The position numbers and the translations under genes were made by a program. A stretch of 64,000 bases of DNA from Azorinus chamasolen (taxonomy: Eukaryota; Mollusca; Bivalvia; Cardiida; Solecurtidae): contig OY755244.1 in NCBI GenBank assembly GCA_963576725.1, forward strand, positions 34,816,446-34,880,445, in the 5' to 3' direction. A model generated the notes under the pieces. That model ran no database searches, was not told where the DNA came from, and saw nothing but the letters and a program-made list of their open reading frames with translations. Below, one piece after another: positions 31,839-42,640 of the stretch. How positions within the stretch are numbered: position 1 is the first letter of the stretch; the number at the start of each line of letters is the position of its first letter.

Positions 31839-32099
31839 TTAACCCTTTCCCTCATATAAACGCGTTTTCACGCACTTGCAAACAGAGTAGACCCAGATCA
31901 GACGGCTCCTAAAGGAGCCATCTGATCAGGGTCTGCTCTGTTTGCTAATGGAATTTGAAATGTCTGTTTCTTTACTTTCTAAAATGGCTACAATTTTACA
32001 CTTTCCATATTTCAGTATACCCGGTAACTATTTTGTTCATTAATATTCAGTAGGTATTGAAATATGAAATAAACATTATAAGAACAGGGAAAGGGTTAA
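31839..32099 (+). mobile_element. MITE-B, complete
   Basis: TTAA-flanked. CCCTTTCCCTCATATAAACG to AGAACAGGGAAAGGG. Hairpin around GGCTCCTAAAGGAGCC. Confidence 0.95.
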
Positions 32100-32215
32100 A
32101 TAGATTTATCAGAAGTTGCATCTTTACTGTTGCTGTCCTTGTGAATTTTGATGACTGTACATCTGTATCTTGAGCCCAATAAAATATAACCTTTCAAATC
32201 ACAACTGCTCAGCAT

Positions 32216-32444
32216 TTAACCCTTTCCTCCATAGGCTATTTTTAGACCCAACCTCTTTGAATGAATGTACCAAAAAGGAGCATTTACTACAGAAAAGGGC
32301 AATTTTAGAATTTTGTAGTTTGAAACCATTGTGATAAATAGAGCATTTGCTCCTATAGGAGCAAATGCTCTATTTATCACCATGGTTTCAAGAAGTGGTT
32401 ATTACAGAGGCGTAGAAAGACGCATTTATGGAGGAAAGGGTTAA
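32216..32444 (-). mobile_element. MITE-A, complete
   Basis: TTAA at both ends; CCCTTTCCTCCATAGGC and TTTATGGAGGAAAGGG. Near-perfect hairpin. The 116 bases before it hold an AATAAA at about 32,180 but no other gene signal. Confidence 0.95.
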
Positions 32445-32471
32445 ATTGAACATTTCGCATGTTGAGTAATT

Positions 32472-33777
32472 ATGTCTCCCCCCATATTTATATGGGGGAG
32501 ACATATTGTTTTCGTGAGAGTTGTCTGTCTGTCTGTCTGTCCGTCTGTCCGTCTGTCCGTCACACTCTTTGTCCGGACGATAACTTCAATATGCCTGATG
32601 CCAGTTGATTGAAACTTCATATATGGAAAGAGCATAATGAGAGGAAGTGTCATGCATAAGGTCCATAACTCTGGCTTCACTAATATAGGAGTTATTGCCC
32701 CTTGTAAAAAAAATTCGCACTTTTTTGTCCAGACGATAACTCCTATATGGCTCATGCCATTGGATTGAAACTTCATATATGGAAAGATCATGACGAGAGG
32801 AAGTGTCATGCACAAGGTCCATAACTCTGACTTCACTAATATTGGAGTTATTGCCCTTTGTAAAAAATATCGCAATTTTTTGTCCGGACAATAACTTCAA
32901 TATGCCTGATGCCAGTTGATTTAAACTTCATATATGGAAAGAGCATAATAAGAGGAAGTGTCATGCACAAGGTACATAACTCTGGCTTCACTAATATAGG
33001 AGTTATTGCCCTTTGTAAAAAAATTCACACTTTTTTGTCCGGACGATAACTTCTATATGGCTCATGCCATTGGATTGAAACTTCATATATGGAAAGATCA
33101 TAATGAGAGGAAGTGTCATGCACAAAGGTCAATAACTCTGGCTTCACTAATATTGGAGTTATTGCCCTTTGTAAAAAAAATCACATTTTTTTGTCTGGAT
33201 GATAACTCCTATGTGACACATGCCATTGGAGTGAAACTTCATACATGGAAAGATCATGATAAGAGAAAGTGTCATGCATAAGATCCTTAATTCGAGCTTC
33301 AATAAATTTAGAGTTATTGCCCCTTGTACATTTGTTTAATGCTTTCTTGTCCGGAGGATAACTCCTACATGGCTCTTGCCATCATATTAAAACTTCATAC
33401 ATGGAAAGAGCATGATGAGAGAAAGTGTCATGAACAAGGGCCATAACTCTGGCTTCAATACTTTTGGAGTTATTGATTGTCCTTTGTTACATTTTTTGGC
33501 CGATCAATAACTCCTGTTCGACTGATGCTATTGGAATGACATTTTATTTTTGTAAAGAGCATGATGAAAGTAAGTGTCATGCACAAGGGCCATAAATCTG
33601 GTATCAGTATTTTTTGAGTTATTAGCTGTTATCATTTTCTTCTTGAAAAATGTGGTGTGGAAAGCTCATAATGAGGGGAAGTATCATTCATCAAGATCAT
33701 AACATTTTTAGTGATTTCCCTTTACATATTGTTTTTATTAGAGGGGAGACATCCGTTTTTGTGACAAAAACCTCTAG
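32472..33777 (+). mobile_element. RC-1 array element
   Basis: Head ATGTCTCCCCCCATATTTAT folds with GGGGGAGACAT. Then GTCTGTCTGTCCGTCTGTCC, then about eight units of roughly 153 bp with GGACGATAACTTCAATATGC, AACTTCATATATGGAAAGAG and GAGAGGAAGTGTCATGCA. Ends GGGGAGACATCCGTTTTTGT, then CCTCTAG. TT flanks both ends. Because 153 is a multiple of three, the array produces long fortuitous minus-strand frames. Confidence 0.9.
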
Positions 33778-33979
33778 TTGTTGTCTGCAATAATTGTTGT
33801 CTGCTGTAATTATGAAGTTAAATTTTAGCCATCCTGAGTTAATTTGAAGTATGAAGTGGTGAAGGTGTTCCTTTAGGATTGTTGAATGTGTGTCAGTTGT
33901 CTGACTTCCCACTTCCTTTCACTCTTATTTAGTTTGTTTACACAGTCAACTCTCGTCATGTTGAGTTCATAAGGACATG

Positions 33980-34215
33980 TTAACCCATTCCCTCAAAGGC
34001 TATTTTTAGACCCCATTTCTTTGAATGATTCGACCGAAAAGGAGCATTTACTAGAGAAAAGAAAAATGTTAGAATTGCGTTGTATCGAAACCATTTTGAT
34101 AAATAGAGCATTATTTTTGCTCCTATGGAGCATTAATGCTCTATTTATCACAATAGTTTCAAAGGGTGAGTTTTACAGAGGCATAGAAAAGCGTATTTAT
34201 GGAGGAAAGGGTTAA
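33980..34215 (-). mobile_element. MITE-A, complete
   Basis: TTAA, CCCATTCCCTCAAAGGC to TTTATGGAGGAAAGGG, TTAA. Extra bases near the hairpin centre (CATTATTTTTGCTCC). Confidence 0.93.
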
Positions 34216-34410
34216 ATGTGTTTTATACACCCTGCTCTGTCCTTCATTAGTGACGCCCTGTCCAAGATCGATTTTGCCTCATTGATTGAAATCATTTTCT
34301 AATTCTTTGGCTAATTTGTAAAATGATTTGGTTGTTTATGAGGCCATTCCGGCTGGTTACCAATTTGCGCTCAATCAGAACATCAAGAGTTCCACTCAAA
34401 AAAACGCATG

Positions 34411-34644
34411 CTTATAATCCTTCACATACACGCTTTTTCACAGATTTCAGAGTAGACCCAGATCAGATGGCTCCTGTAGGATCAGGGTCAGCTGTATTTG
34501 TATATGACATTATATAGATCTGATTTTACAGTTTTTATCAAAGCAAAAATCTCCCTTGAAAATTTTACATTATACAAATTCAACTAATAAATATTCATGA
34601 TGTCATAATTTCTTACATGAATATTGAACAGGTAAAGGGTTGAA
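34411..34644 (+). mobile_element. MITE-C, hairpin arm deleted
   Basis: GATGGCTCCTGTAGGATCAGG: nine bases of the second arm are lost next to the centre. Ends AACAGGTAAAGGGTTGA. The 195 bases before it are unassigned. Confidence 0.85.
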
Positions 34645-34690
34645 CATAATTTAAAGAAATGTTCCTTAGTTTATCATGCAAAGAATTTCT

Positions 34691-34922
34691 GTAACCCTTT
34701 CCTCCATAAATACGCCTTTCTACGCCTCTTTAAAAGTCACTTTTTGAAACCTTTGTGCTAAATAGAGCATTTGCTCCTAAGGAGCAAATGCTCTATTTAT
34801 CACAATGGTTTCACAACTACAAGATTCTAAAATTTTCCGTTTCTCTAGTTAATGCTCCTTTTTGGTAGATTTATTCAAAGAGGTTAGATCTAAAAAAAAA
34901 AGCCTATGAGGGAATGGGTTAA
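34691..34922 (+). mobile_element. MITE-A, complete
   Basis: CCCTTTCCTCCATAAATACG to TATGAGGGAATGGGTTAA. Hairpin around GCTCCTAAGGAGC. An A10 run lies in the right arm. Confidence 0.94.
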
Positions 34923-35008
34923 ATCATTTTATTTAGTGTGGCCAAAGATATGGCTGCCATATACAGGGCCTATTAGTGTCAATATAATTATGCCTATAAA
35001 ATACAGCT

Positions 35009-35256
35009 GTAACCCTTTACTCCATAAATATGCCTTTCTACGTCTTTGCAAACAGAGTAGACCCAGATCAGATGACTCCTGTAGGAGCTGTCTGATCATG
35101 GTGTTCTCCATTTGCTTATGAAATAATATAGATATGATTCTACAGTGTCTGCCATGGTTAAAATGCCTGTATGCATGTGCCATTATAATAATCAACCTAT
35201 TTAATGTTCAGGACATCATTATTTCTTACATGAATATTCATGGAGTAAAGGGTTAA
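35009..35256 (+). mobile_element. MITE-C, complete
   Basis: CCCTTTACTCCATAAATATG to TTCATGGAGTAAAGGGTTAA, hairpin GACTCCTGTAGGAGCTGTC. Confidence 0.94.
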
Positions 35257-35702
35257 GAAATCCTTTTATATCAGAAATTATTTACTGAATTCAAAATGAT
35301 TTTACAGAGATCGGCTATGAAATTAGATCGTCTATGATATTTTTCCATACATGGATTTATTGCGAAACTTTAAAACACTTTTCTCAGAAGCTATGGGACT
35401 GGTTTCTGAGTAATTTTACAGAAATATTCCTTTGTAAATTATAAACTAAATTCCATGAAATTAAAGAATCTAATCTATTATTAATAAGCAAACAGAGCAG
35501 ACCCTGATCAGAGGGCTCCTATACGAGCCATCTGATTTTGGTCTACTCCGTTTGCAAAGGCGTAGGAAGGGGTATTTATGGAGTAAAGAGATAATAATTA
35601 TGGCAATATTGAAAAACTAAAAAAATGATTAGTTAGGCATGTTGACCTGGTGACATTAATACCCAGATGAGCAATTTAGGGCCTTCGTGGCCTTTTTGTT
35701 CC
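35257..35702 (+). mobile_element. RC-2-like remnant
   Basis: CTCAGAAGCTATGGGACTGG and AATTTTACAGAAATATTCC resemble a decayed RC-2 unit. Ends CAGATGAGCAATTTAGGGCC and TGGCCTTTTTGTT, the 3' hairpin. A MITE-C half lies inside. Confidence 0.45.
35487..35592 (-). mobile_element. MITE-C hairpin and short arm
   Basis: Starts AAGCAAACAGAGCAGACC at the outer hairpin edge and ends TTTATGGAGTAAAGAGATAA; the long arm is absent. Confidence 0.85.
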
Positions 35703-36425
35703 CGTCAATTACGGTTCTGTCTCATCTGTGATTGGCTGGAACAAACAAAAGTGTTAGCAGGAAAATCTTGCTTCAGTCGGAATCAGTAATGTCGTTGCAC
35801 TGTTATAAAAAACAATAATAGCGCAATGTGCATCAACGGAGGAACGCAATCAAACTCAGACAGTGAAGAAATTTTCAAAGTCGAAGACAATTATCTGAAA
35901 ATGCTGGTGTAATTTAATCTTTAGCATGTGCGGACCAAATAAGTAATAGTCATTTTAAATTGTATAGATCCTAATGCAAGAGATCGGGAATAAATAAGTA
36001 TTTTATTAAGAAACTTTGGATATTAGTTTGGCAAGAAAGAGAGTACAGGTTGTTATTCAAAAGCCATTTTGAGGAGACTGTGCTAAGCATACCAGGCTTT
36101 AGGTTAGGGTTACGGGGATGAGCAATTTATGTCTCCCTATGGAGGCATTTTGTCAGATATGAGAAATTCTGTCTGAAAGAAATATTTCACTGATTGTCAG
36201 TAAAAGTTAGGCAAAATGTGAGTGACAGTTAATCACTCTACCTTAAGCTATTTTTAGATTGTTTTTGCACGAAAAATAAAAATAAAATACCGGCAAGGCA
36301 TTATGCTGGCCTTTAATGACTTACTCCAAGACTTAAAGGAAACAGAAAGTACAAGAAAATGAAAATTCAACAACAGGGAACAGGAAAGCTCCTTCGGAAA
36401 TCTGAACCGAGTTATATGGAACTTT
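35703..36425. other. Unassigned sequence with an RC-1 head scrap
   Basis: Mostly unrecognised. TTTATGTCTCCCTATGGAGG at 36,126-36,146 resembles an RC-1 head hairpin without its array. No exon recognised. Confidence 0.4.
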
Positions 36426-36667
36426 TTAAACATTTCCCTATTCTGTATTAGGGCCAAATTTCAATACCTACTGAATATTCATTAAAAAATAGTTATAAAA
36501 AATATGGAAGGTGGAAGTTTTTAGACATTTTAGAAAGCAAAGAAACAGATCTATCAAATTATATTAGCAAACAGAGCAGACCCTGATTAAACGGCTCCTC
36601 TAGGAGGCGTCTGATCTGGGTCTACTCTGTTTGCACGCGTGAAAGGGTATATGAGAGAAAGGGTTAA
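36426..36667 (-). mobile_element. MITE-B, complete
   Basis: ATTTCCCTATTCTGTATTAG to TATATGAGAGAAAGGGTTAA. Hairpin around GGCTCCTCTAGGAGGC; short arm shortened. Confidence 0.92.
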
Positions 36668-37305
36668 ACATTTTATTACCAGAGAAATCTAACCCCGTAC
36701 ATGTATCTATTTCATATGGAAGTCATCTTGAACTCACAAAGGCTTCTTCAGAAAACTGCAAATCTTCTAAATTACAGTCCATAGAATACGCAGGTGACAT
36801 ACTATTTATATGTCACCCTACAAATGAGAAGCTTGATGCTTCCAACATGGGGCCCAAGAATAACCACACTGGAAACCCACCCACAGATCCCGAGGACAGC
36901 CACACCATGATGGACCCTGAGTCTCTACACTGCCAGTTTTCTTTAAAACAGTAGATCTAGGAATCTATAAAAACTCAACCAAATTCATGTACAAGAATGT
37001 AGACTCTTTATTACTTTGATTTCTTTTTAAATTGCCATCTATAAATATATTTGTCATGTTATCTGCAAACTATTTATTTCAGTATTGTCATTTTGAACCC
37101 AACAGAATGTCATTTCATCTTCACACTAATTTTTTATTAGAAACTATTACGGCATTACAGTTACTAAGGACACTCCCCAGTCAGAAATCACATGACTAAA
37201 AAAAAAGGTGACAATTTAGTACTTCAGTGATATTTTTTATATGTTTTGTATCCTGACGAAGACTTGATTAAGATTGAATCCGGTAGATCAAATAAAGTTT
37301 GTCAA
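36668..37305 (+). pseudogene. Possible non-LTR reverse transcriptase tail
   Basis: An ATG-less frame of about 95 codons ends at a TAG near 36,955. It contains SKLQSIEYAGDILFICHPTN; Y-A-G-D at 36,787-36,798 would be the RT catalytic YADD with the first Asp changed to Gly. A candidate 3' UTR follows, ending CGGTAGATCAAATAAAGTTT, like retrotransposon tails. The identification rests on one short motif. It could be a chance frame. Confidence 0.35.
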
Positions 37306-37307
37306 TT

Positions 37308-37794
37308 TTTATACGCCTTTGCAAACAGAGTAGACCAAGATTAGATGGCTCCTATAGGAGCCGTCTGATCAGGGTTCAGCTCTCGTTTGCTTATGCCATC
37401 ATACAATAAAGATATGATTCTACAGTTTCTGCCATGGCTAAAAACTAATGTGTCCATGTGCTATTACAACAAATTAATCTAATTAACCCTTTCCTTTTCC
37501 TCCATAAATATGCCTTTCTACGCCTCTGTAATAACAACTTCTTGAAACCATTGTGGTAAATAGAGCATTTGCTCCTATAGGAGCAAAATGCTCTATTTAT
37601 CACAATGGTTTCAAACTACAAAATTCTAAAATTTTACTTTTCTTTCAAATTTAACTTTACTTTTAAATTTTTCATGCTTCTTTTGGGTAGATTCATTCAA
37701 AGAGGTTGGGTCTAAAAAAAAAGCCTATGGAGGAAAGGGTTAATATTCATGATGTTATTATTCTTACATGAATATTCATGGAGGAAAGGTTTAA
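37308..37794 (+). mobile_element. MITE-C host, split by MITE-A
   Basis: Short arm (start lost), hairpin around GGCTCCTATAGGAGCC and long arm to TAATCTAATTAA. The arm resumes at 37,740 with TTAATATTCATGATG and ends GGAGGAAAGGTTTAA. Confidence 0.92.
37487..37739 (+). mobile_element. MITE-A inserted in MITE-C
   Basis: Exact TTAA duplication (37,483-37,486 and 37,740-37,743) inside the C long arm. Ends CCCTTTCCTTTTCC and GGAGGAAAGGG. Duplicated T-rich bases (TTTAACTTTACTTTTAAATT) in its right arm. Confidence 0.96.
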
Positions 37795-37948
37795 CTCTCT
37801 GCATACTGATGGCCAATTTATGATACACTATGCAAGCAGTTTATATCCAGATGAAAAGCCAAAATGACTTAGCTCAAATTCAAAAGTTCTTGAGAATTAT
37901 GGATGACATAATTTTTGCAGATGACACAATTATTAAAGCATACTGAGG
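37791..37948 (-). mobile_element. MITE-D, diverged
   Basis: CTCTCTGCATACTGATGG to AAGCATACTGAGG, with ATGCAAGCAGTTTATATCC and CCAGATGAAAAGCC; the second hairpin arm is missing. Confidence 0.65.
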
Positions 37949-38036
37949 TATAACCCTTTACGCCATGAATATTCATGCAAGAAATAATGCCATCATGAAT
38001 ATTAATTAACTGATTTTTATATTATATAAAAAAAAT

Positions 38037-38133
38037 CAAAAAAAAAATCACAAGGGTGACTTATTAAGTTCAAGGTCATGCATCAAGGTTAAAGGTCATA
38101 TCAAGGGCATAGTGTTTCATAAACACATCTTGT
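38037..38133 (+). mobile_element. RC-4 3' end
   Basis: AAGTTCAAGGTCATGCATC and GGGCATAGTGTTTCATAAAC, then ACATCTTG before TT. Preceded by an A-rich run (38,028-38,048). Confidence 0.75.
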
Positions 38134-38272
38134 TTATAATGTAACTATAATATATGAACAAAACAAGTTTTATCATGACAGAAGCTGTATAATTTGAAAT
38201 ATATTATGTCTCAGGCAAACAGAGCAAACCCTGATCGGATGGCTCCTATAGAAGCCATCTGATATGGGCCTA

Positions 38273-38470
38273 CAAGGGTTTTTCACCTTCTATAACAGAG
38301 GCCTGTAAAAGGCCCCTTCCCAATTGAAAATTTCTTTAAAATCATGCAGTTTTCCCAAAAATCCAAACTAACACCAGCTTTTTTGTTTCCCAAATCAGCA
38401 ATATTAGCGATAATTCTTCCCAAAATCAGCAGGCTAAGGCCCCTTCCCAATTAAGAGAGAAAAAGCCCTG
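38273..38470. mobile_element. 198-bp hAT-like element
   Basis: Ends CAAGGGTTTTTC and GAAAAAGCCCTG. GCCTA is repeated on both sides (38,268-38,272 and 38,471-38,475); GGCCTAC can also be aligned. Inside, AAGGCCCCTTCCCAATT occurs twice. No coding. Confidence 0.85.
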
Positions 38471-38524
38471 GCCTACTGTGTTTGCAAACGTGTAAAAAGG
38501 CGTATTTATGGAGTAAAGGGTTAA

Positions 38525-38869
38525 CAGCGCTGACCTTTTAATGGCCAGGAGGTATTGCAGACTGTCTTTCGCACTGCTAGATTAATTACCACTTATCAAG
38601 ATAGGCAATAGATAGAAATTTGGAACTTCACATTAGCAATGCATCTCTGCACAATCAATATCTTGTAGCACTAAATATGCCAGGAATATGCCACCTAAGA
38701 TTTATCTACAATCTCACTGTAGCACAAGTGTCATGCAAGTGCTGGTTGGATTTTGCCCATATCTGACTTGGTCAAGATCTTATGGCCAGACATATGTACG
38801 TCAGTTAACAAAGTTTGGAAGGGTTATATAGGAGTCAGCTAGTTTGCTGTCAATTGATTTTACTGTATT
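38525..38869. other. Unassigned sequence
   Basis: No repeat, exon or RNA recognised. Confidence 0.4.
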
Positions 38870-39074
38870 TTAACCCATTCCCCCATAGGCTGTTTTAAGT
38901 CCCAACCTCTTTAAATAATTCTACCAAAAATGGGCATTTACTGGAGAAAAGGAAAAGTTTAGAATTGTGTAGTATTGAAACCGTTGTGATAAATGCTCAA
39001 TTTTTATCACAATGGTTTCAAAAAGTGACTTTTACAGTGGCGTAGAAAGGCGCGTTTATGGCGAAAAGGGTTAA
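38870..39074 (-). mobile_element. MITE-A, hairpin centre deleted
   Basis: CCCATTCCCCCATAGGC to TTTATGGCGAAAAGGG. The hairpin has collapsed to TGATAAATGCTCAATTTTTA with the dyad centre gone. Confidence 0.93.
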
Positions 39075-39283
39075 CCCATTCCCGCATATTGACGCCTTTT
39101 GACGCTTCTGTAAAAGTCACTTTATGAAACCATTGTGATAAATACGGGAGCAAATGCTCTATTTATCACAATGGTTTCAAAACTACACAATTCTAAAATT
39201 CCTTTTCTCTAGTTAATGCTGCTTTTTGGTAGAATTAATCAAAGTGGTTTGATCGAAAAATAGCCTAAGTGGGAATGGGTTAA
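39071..39283 (+). mobile_element. MITE-A sharing TTAA with neighbour
   Basis: CCCATTCCCGCATATTGACG to TAAGTGGGAATGGG. One arm reduced to ATACGGGAGCAAATGC. It shares its left TTAA with the previous copy. Confidence 0.93.
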
Positions 39284-39371
39284 TGGAGCAAATGCTCTAT
39301 TTATCACAATGGTTTCGAAAAGTGACTTTTACAGAGGCATAGAAAGGCGCATTTATGGCGGAAAGGGTTAA
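39284..39371 (-). mobile_element. MITE-A half, from dyad centre
   Basis: TTAA is followed directly by TGGAGCAAATGCTCTATT and the short arm to ATGGCGGAAAGGGTTAA, a third A unit in the cluster. Confidence 0.9.
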
Positions 39372-39617
39372 TGAAACTTCTCACAGAAATTATCAACCTG
39401 ATGAACAATTATGCATGACATAATTATACGCTGGCAAATGCAGTTTGAAATGGAATTATTGGAGTCAGCTTGTCGGGCATCTTCGTTGTTGTCGTGCCAT
39501 GTTGACGGAGCTTGCAAACTGTGGAGTAAAACTTTAAAAGTAAAACTTGCATATTGTATTGCATGATGTAATAAAATTACTGGTAATATGCCCAATTATG
39601 CCCAATTATAATAAAAT

Positions 39618-40033
39618 AAACTGCTCTAAACCGAACGTTAAATTTAGTATAAATATCGGTCTTGGAGACGGGTGGCAGCTGCAGGGTGCAAGTCATGCAG
39701 AAGGCTCCTAGGCACTTTTCTGCATGAATTTCGCCCTGCATTAACCCATTCCCTCATATTGACGACTCTGTAAAAGTCACTTTGTGAAACCATTGTGATA
39801 AATAGAGCATTAAAATTTTGCTCCTATAGGAGCAAATGCTCTATTTATCACTATGGTTTCAAATTATAAATTTCTAAAATTTTCCTTTTCTCTAGTTAAT
39901 GCTCCTTTTTGGTAGATTTATTCAAAGAGGTTGTATCTAAAAATAGCCTATGAGGTAATGGGTTAAGCAGCCACCTGCTTAAAAGTATCTAAATTCTTCC
40001 AAACTAAAATTCTGGTTAAGAGAGATTTTACTG
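39618..40033 (-). mobile_element. MITE-F host, split by MITE-A
   Basis: CTGCTCTAAACCGAACG, hairpin GTCATGCAGAAGGCTCCTAG, then CGCCCTGCATTAA. It resumes at 39,963 with TTAAGCAGCCACCTGC and ends GAGATTTTACTG before TA. The left terminus is eroded. Confidence 0.9.
39745..39962 (+). mobile_element. MITE-A inserted in MITE-F
   Basis: TTAA duplicated exactly (39,741-39,744; 39,963-39,966) in the F sequence CTGCATTAAGCAG. Hairpin around GCTCCTATAGGAGC with extra bases on one arm. Confidence 0.96.
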
Positions 40034-40177
40034 TAAACTAAAAAAATAAAGGCCTATAAAGTAGTCAGATAGGTTTTGCCACGTGGTCAAACTCACCAAA
40101 AATCATTTGTGTGACATTTGGTAGAAATACAAGTGATATTTTCACTAATGTGACTGTGAGACACCCCATGCACTGCA

Positions 40178-40414
40178 TTAACCCATTACCTCATAGGCTA
40201 TTTTTAGATCCAACCTCTTTGAATAAATCTACTGAAAAGGAGCATTAACTAGAGAAAAGGAAAACTTTAGAATTGTGTAGTTTGAAACCATTGTGATAAA
40301 AAGAGCATTTGCTCCTATAAGAGCAAAATTTTTAATGCTCTTTTTATCACAATGATTTCAAGAAGTGGCTATTACAGAGGCATAGAAAGGTGTATTTATG
40401 GAGGAAATGGTAAA
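40178..40414 (-). mobile_element. MITE-A with symmetric hairpin change
   Basis: Both arms read GATAAAAAGAGC/GCTCTTTTTATC instead of the usual ATAAATAGAGC. Extra A/T bases at the centre. Right end GGAGGAAATGGTAAA decayed. Confidence 0.93.
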
Positions 40415-41406
40415 GTGAAGTGAGAGTTATATAGGAATCCTGCAAGTTGTTCTTTCCCATCTGGTCCCATCTGGTCTCATTATGATATGTCCAATCTACT
40501 CAATAGCTTATGAACCTTTGATCAAGCATTTCCAAACTTTATGATATCTTTATAATTGAATGTGTACATCATTTTACGCTATACTCACAATGTTAAGTAA
40601 TTCTGCCCATGTTAAGGCAGCTATGGCGTTCCATATTGATAGCTCCTAGAGGAGCCCCATGATAATGGTCTACTCTGTTTACAAAGGCGTAGAAAGACGT
40701 ATTTATGGAGTAAAAAATTATGGTTAGAACTTAGAAATTCATAGATGAATGATATTGTATCATTGAGACTTATGAAACTATGATCTTTCCTTATCTCCAG
40801 AAGTTCTTTAGTGACAACTGATGTAATTTCACAGAATATTTCATCTCTTAGAATGCTGTCGACTGGTTTGTGATAGCCATTGCAGTATGTGTGTGTGGAA
40901 ATCCTGAGTTACTCCCAATTATTTTTTATCAGGATCTGTACTGCTGTGCACTAATCATGCTTTATTGATATAAAATTGACGAAAACAGATTTATTCGAGT
41001 AGACAGATTTACAGATGAAATTTGACTAGGCTGGCCAAAGTTAATAATATCTGTATGTCTGCCCCAAAAGGCCTTGTTCTGTCTCAGTAATGTTAGCATC
41101 ATTTATATGGCATGCATAAATTTGAGTTACTTGTGACAATTTAATAACTAAAGGTCTCTGTGGGGAAACAGCCTTTAAAGTAAAAGAGATGAAAATATCA
41201 TAAATCGGGACTTTTCATCAAAGACTGTCATCTTGAGCAGTTTTTCTCAGCTGGTTTATGAGCTCTGGGACACTCCTCAAGATTTCATAAGCTACTTTAG
41301 GTCTGTAAAGGCGGTTTTGAGTAAAGTTGTAGTCTTTGAATATCAAAAAATATTACCTGCAATGTTCTGCTTTTGCTAAATTTAATGCATGGGTATTATA
41401 AAGTTA
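40415..41406. other. Mostly unassigned, with MITE-C and RC-2 scraps
   Basis: 40,641-40,727 is a MITE-C (-) remnant entering at the dyad centre (GATAGCTCCTAGAGGAGCC) and ending TTTATGGAGTAAAAAATTA. 40,795-40,880 and 41,225-41,300 (CTGGTTTGTGATAGCC; CTGGTTTATGAGCTCTGGGA) may be RC-2 unit relics. The rest is unrecognised. Confidence 0.5.
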
Positions 41407-41634
41407 TTGAACCCTTTAACTCATAGGCTATTTTTAGATACAATCTCTTTGAATAAATCTACCGAAAAGGAGCATTAACTAGAGGAAAGGAAAATATTAG
41501 AATATTGTAGTTTGAAACCATTGTGATAAATAGAGCATTTGCTCCTTTAGGAGCAAATGCTCTATTTATCACAATGGTTTCGCATAATGACTTTTACATT
41601 CGTCAAAAGTTGTCAGTATGAGGGAATGGGTTAA
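41407..41634 (-). mobile_element. MITE-A, complete
   Basis: CCCTTTAACTCATAGGC to TATGAGGGAATGGGTTAA, perfect hairpin around GCTCCTTTAGGAGC. Confidence 0.95.
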
Positions 41635-41705
41635 CCCATTCCTGCATATTGATGCCTCTGTAAAAGTCACTTTTTGAAACCATTGTGATATATAGAGCAT
41701 TTGCT
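41631..41705 (+). mobile_element. MITE-A left half, breaks near dyad centre
   Basis: Shares TTAA with the previous copy, CCCATTCCTGCATATTGATG to ATATAGAGCATTTGCT, then joins MITE-C sequence. Confidence 0.9.
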
Positions 41706-42140
41706 ATCATAATTAGTAGTCTAGTTAACATTCATGATGTCATTATTTCTTACATGAATATTCTTGTTCAGTCAGTTGAATTTGGAAGTTATTGAATTGC
41801 AGAATTATCTCCCTTTGAACTTTTAGTACTTAGTCCTGTAACATTGGTAGTTGGTGTTGCGCACTCCTCCTTCAATTTGAAAGTTATTAAATTTATATTT
41901 GGCAATGCGTTAAATAGCCATGAATAGTAGATGTGCAAGACACAATGTTTCATGTGTTTAGCTGCAGGGTTTGCAGAATTATCTCCCCTTGAACTTTGAG
42001 TATTTTTGTCATTTGGTCCTGTGACATGGGTAGTTGGTGTTGCAAATTTGAATTTGCAATCAAGGCTGCTGTGTGGGGGTATTCATCACCTTTAGTTATA
42101 ATTCTAGTTTCTTATATGAATATTGAACAGGGACAGCATT
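41706..42140 (+). mobile_element. MITE-C long arm enclosing an array fragment
   Basis: TTAACATTCATGATGTCATT at 41,725, then two units about 185 bp apart sharing GCAGAATTATCTCCC and GTAGTTGGTGTTGC (41,770-42,105), then TTTCTTATATGAATATTGAA and CAGGGACAGC. The array resembles RC units but has no clear head. Confidence 0.55.
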
Positions 42141-42176
42141 ATATGACAAGACACATCTTCAACCAATAGGATAGCT

Positions 42177-42612
42177 CAGAGGTCCAGATAAGATGCGTAA
42201 ATTTAACCCTTCGCTTGCTGAATTTTAAAATACATTTCTCCTTCTTTACCCATGCCCTCTTGTATAATTACATATATCTTCACTGTGTACGAGTATTTCG
42301 CTGTGCAATCACTGCTGTGGAGTGCACTGGTTGCACAATCAACTTGTAAATAGTGCAGACCCTGATGAGACAGCTCCTGCAGGAGCTGTCTCATCTGGGT
42401 CTGCACTATTTACAGGTAGGTATATTGACGTGAACAGCAAGAGAAGGGTTAAACATTTTTTCAAGAACAGCTTCTTTATTTCTCCATCAAACCCTATACT
42501 GTTACCACTCTATAAAATTGTCTCAAAGAGACGATTCTAAAGAGTGGTTACAATATAAGGTTTGATGGAAAAATGACAATTTTAGTATTTGGGTACGCAA
42601 ATATTGTCATCT
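42177..42612 (+). mobile_element. MITE-E host, split by MITE-L
   Basis: CAGAGGTCCAGATAAGATGC, then TTTAA; resumes at 42,449 with TTAAACATTTTTTCAAG and a hairpin centred on GTCTCAAAGAGAC; ends near GTCATCTG. Confidence 0.92.
42207..42448 (+). mobile_element. MITE-L inserted in MITE-E
   Basis: TTAA duplicated (42,203-42,206; 42,449-42,452). Ends CCCTTCGCTTGCTG and CAGCAAGAGAAGGG. Hairpin TAAATAGTGCAGACCCTGAT, GAGACAGCTCCTGCAGGAGC. Same family at 55,472. Confidence 0.95.
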
Positions 42613-42640
42613 GTTTCATTTTTAAAAGTGCATGTTTTTT

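Larger units (their letters stand above)
37950..38524 (-). mobile_element. MITE-C host with two insertions
   Basis: CCCTTTACGCCATGAATATT to TTATGGAGTAAAGGGTTAA. An RC-4 scrap lies in the long arm and a hAT-like element in the second hairpin arm. Confidence 0.92.

Noticed and set aside
32100..32215. Gene 3' end with AATAAA
   Set aside because: Single AATAAA in AT-rich sequence with no upstream coding exon.
32441..32900. Overlapping minus-strand frames of 104 and 144 codons
   Set aside because: They translate the RC-1 array. The unit (about 153 bp) is a multiple of three, so stop-free phases repeat; the peptide repeats with the array and has no domain.
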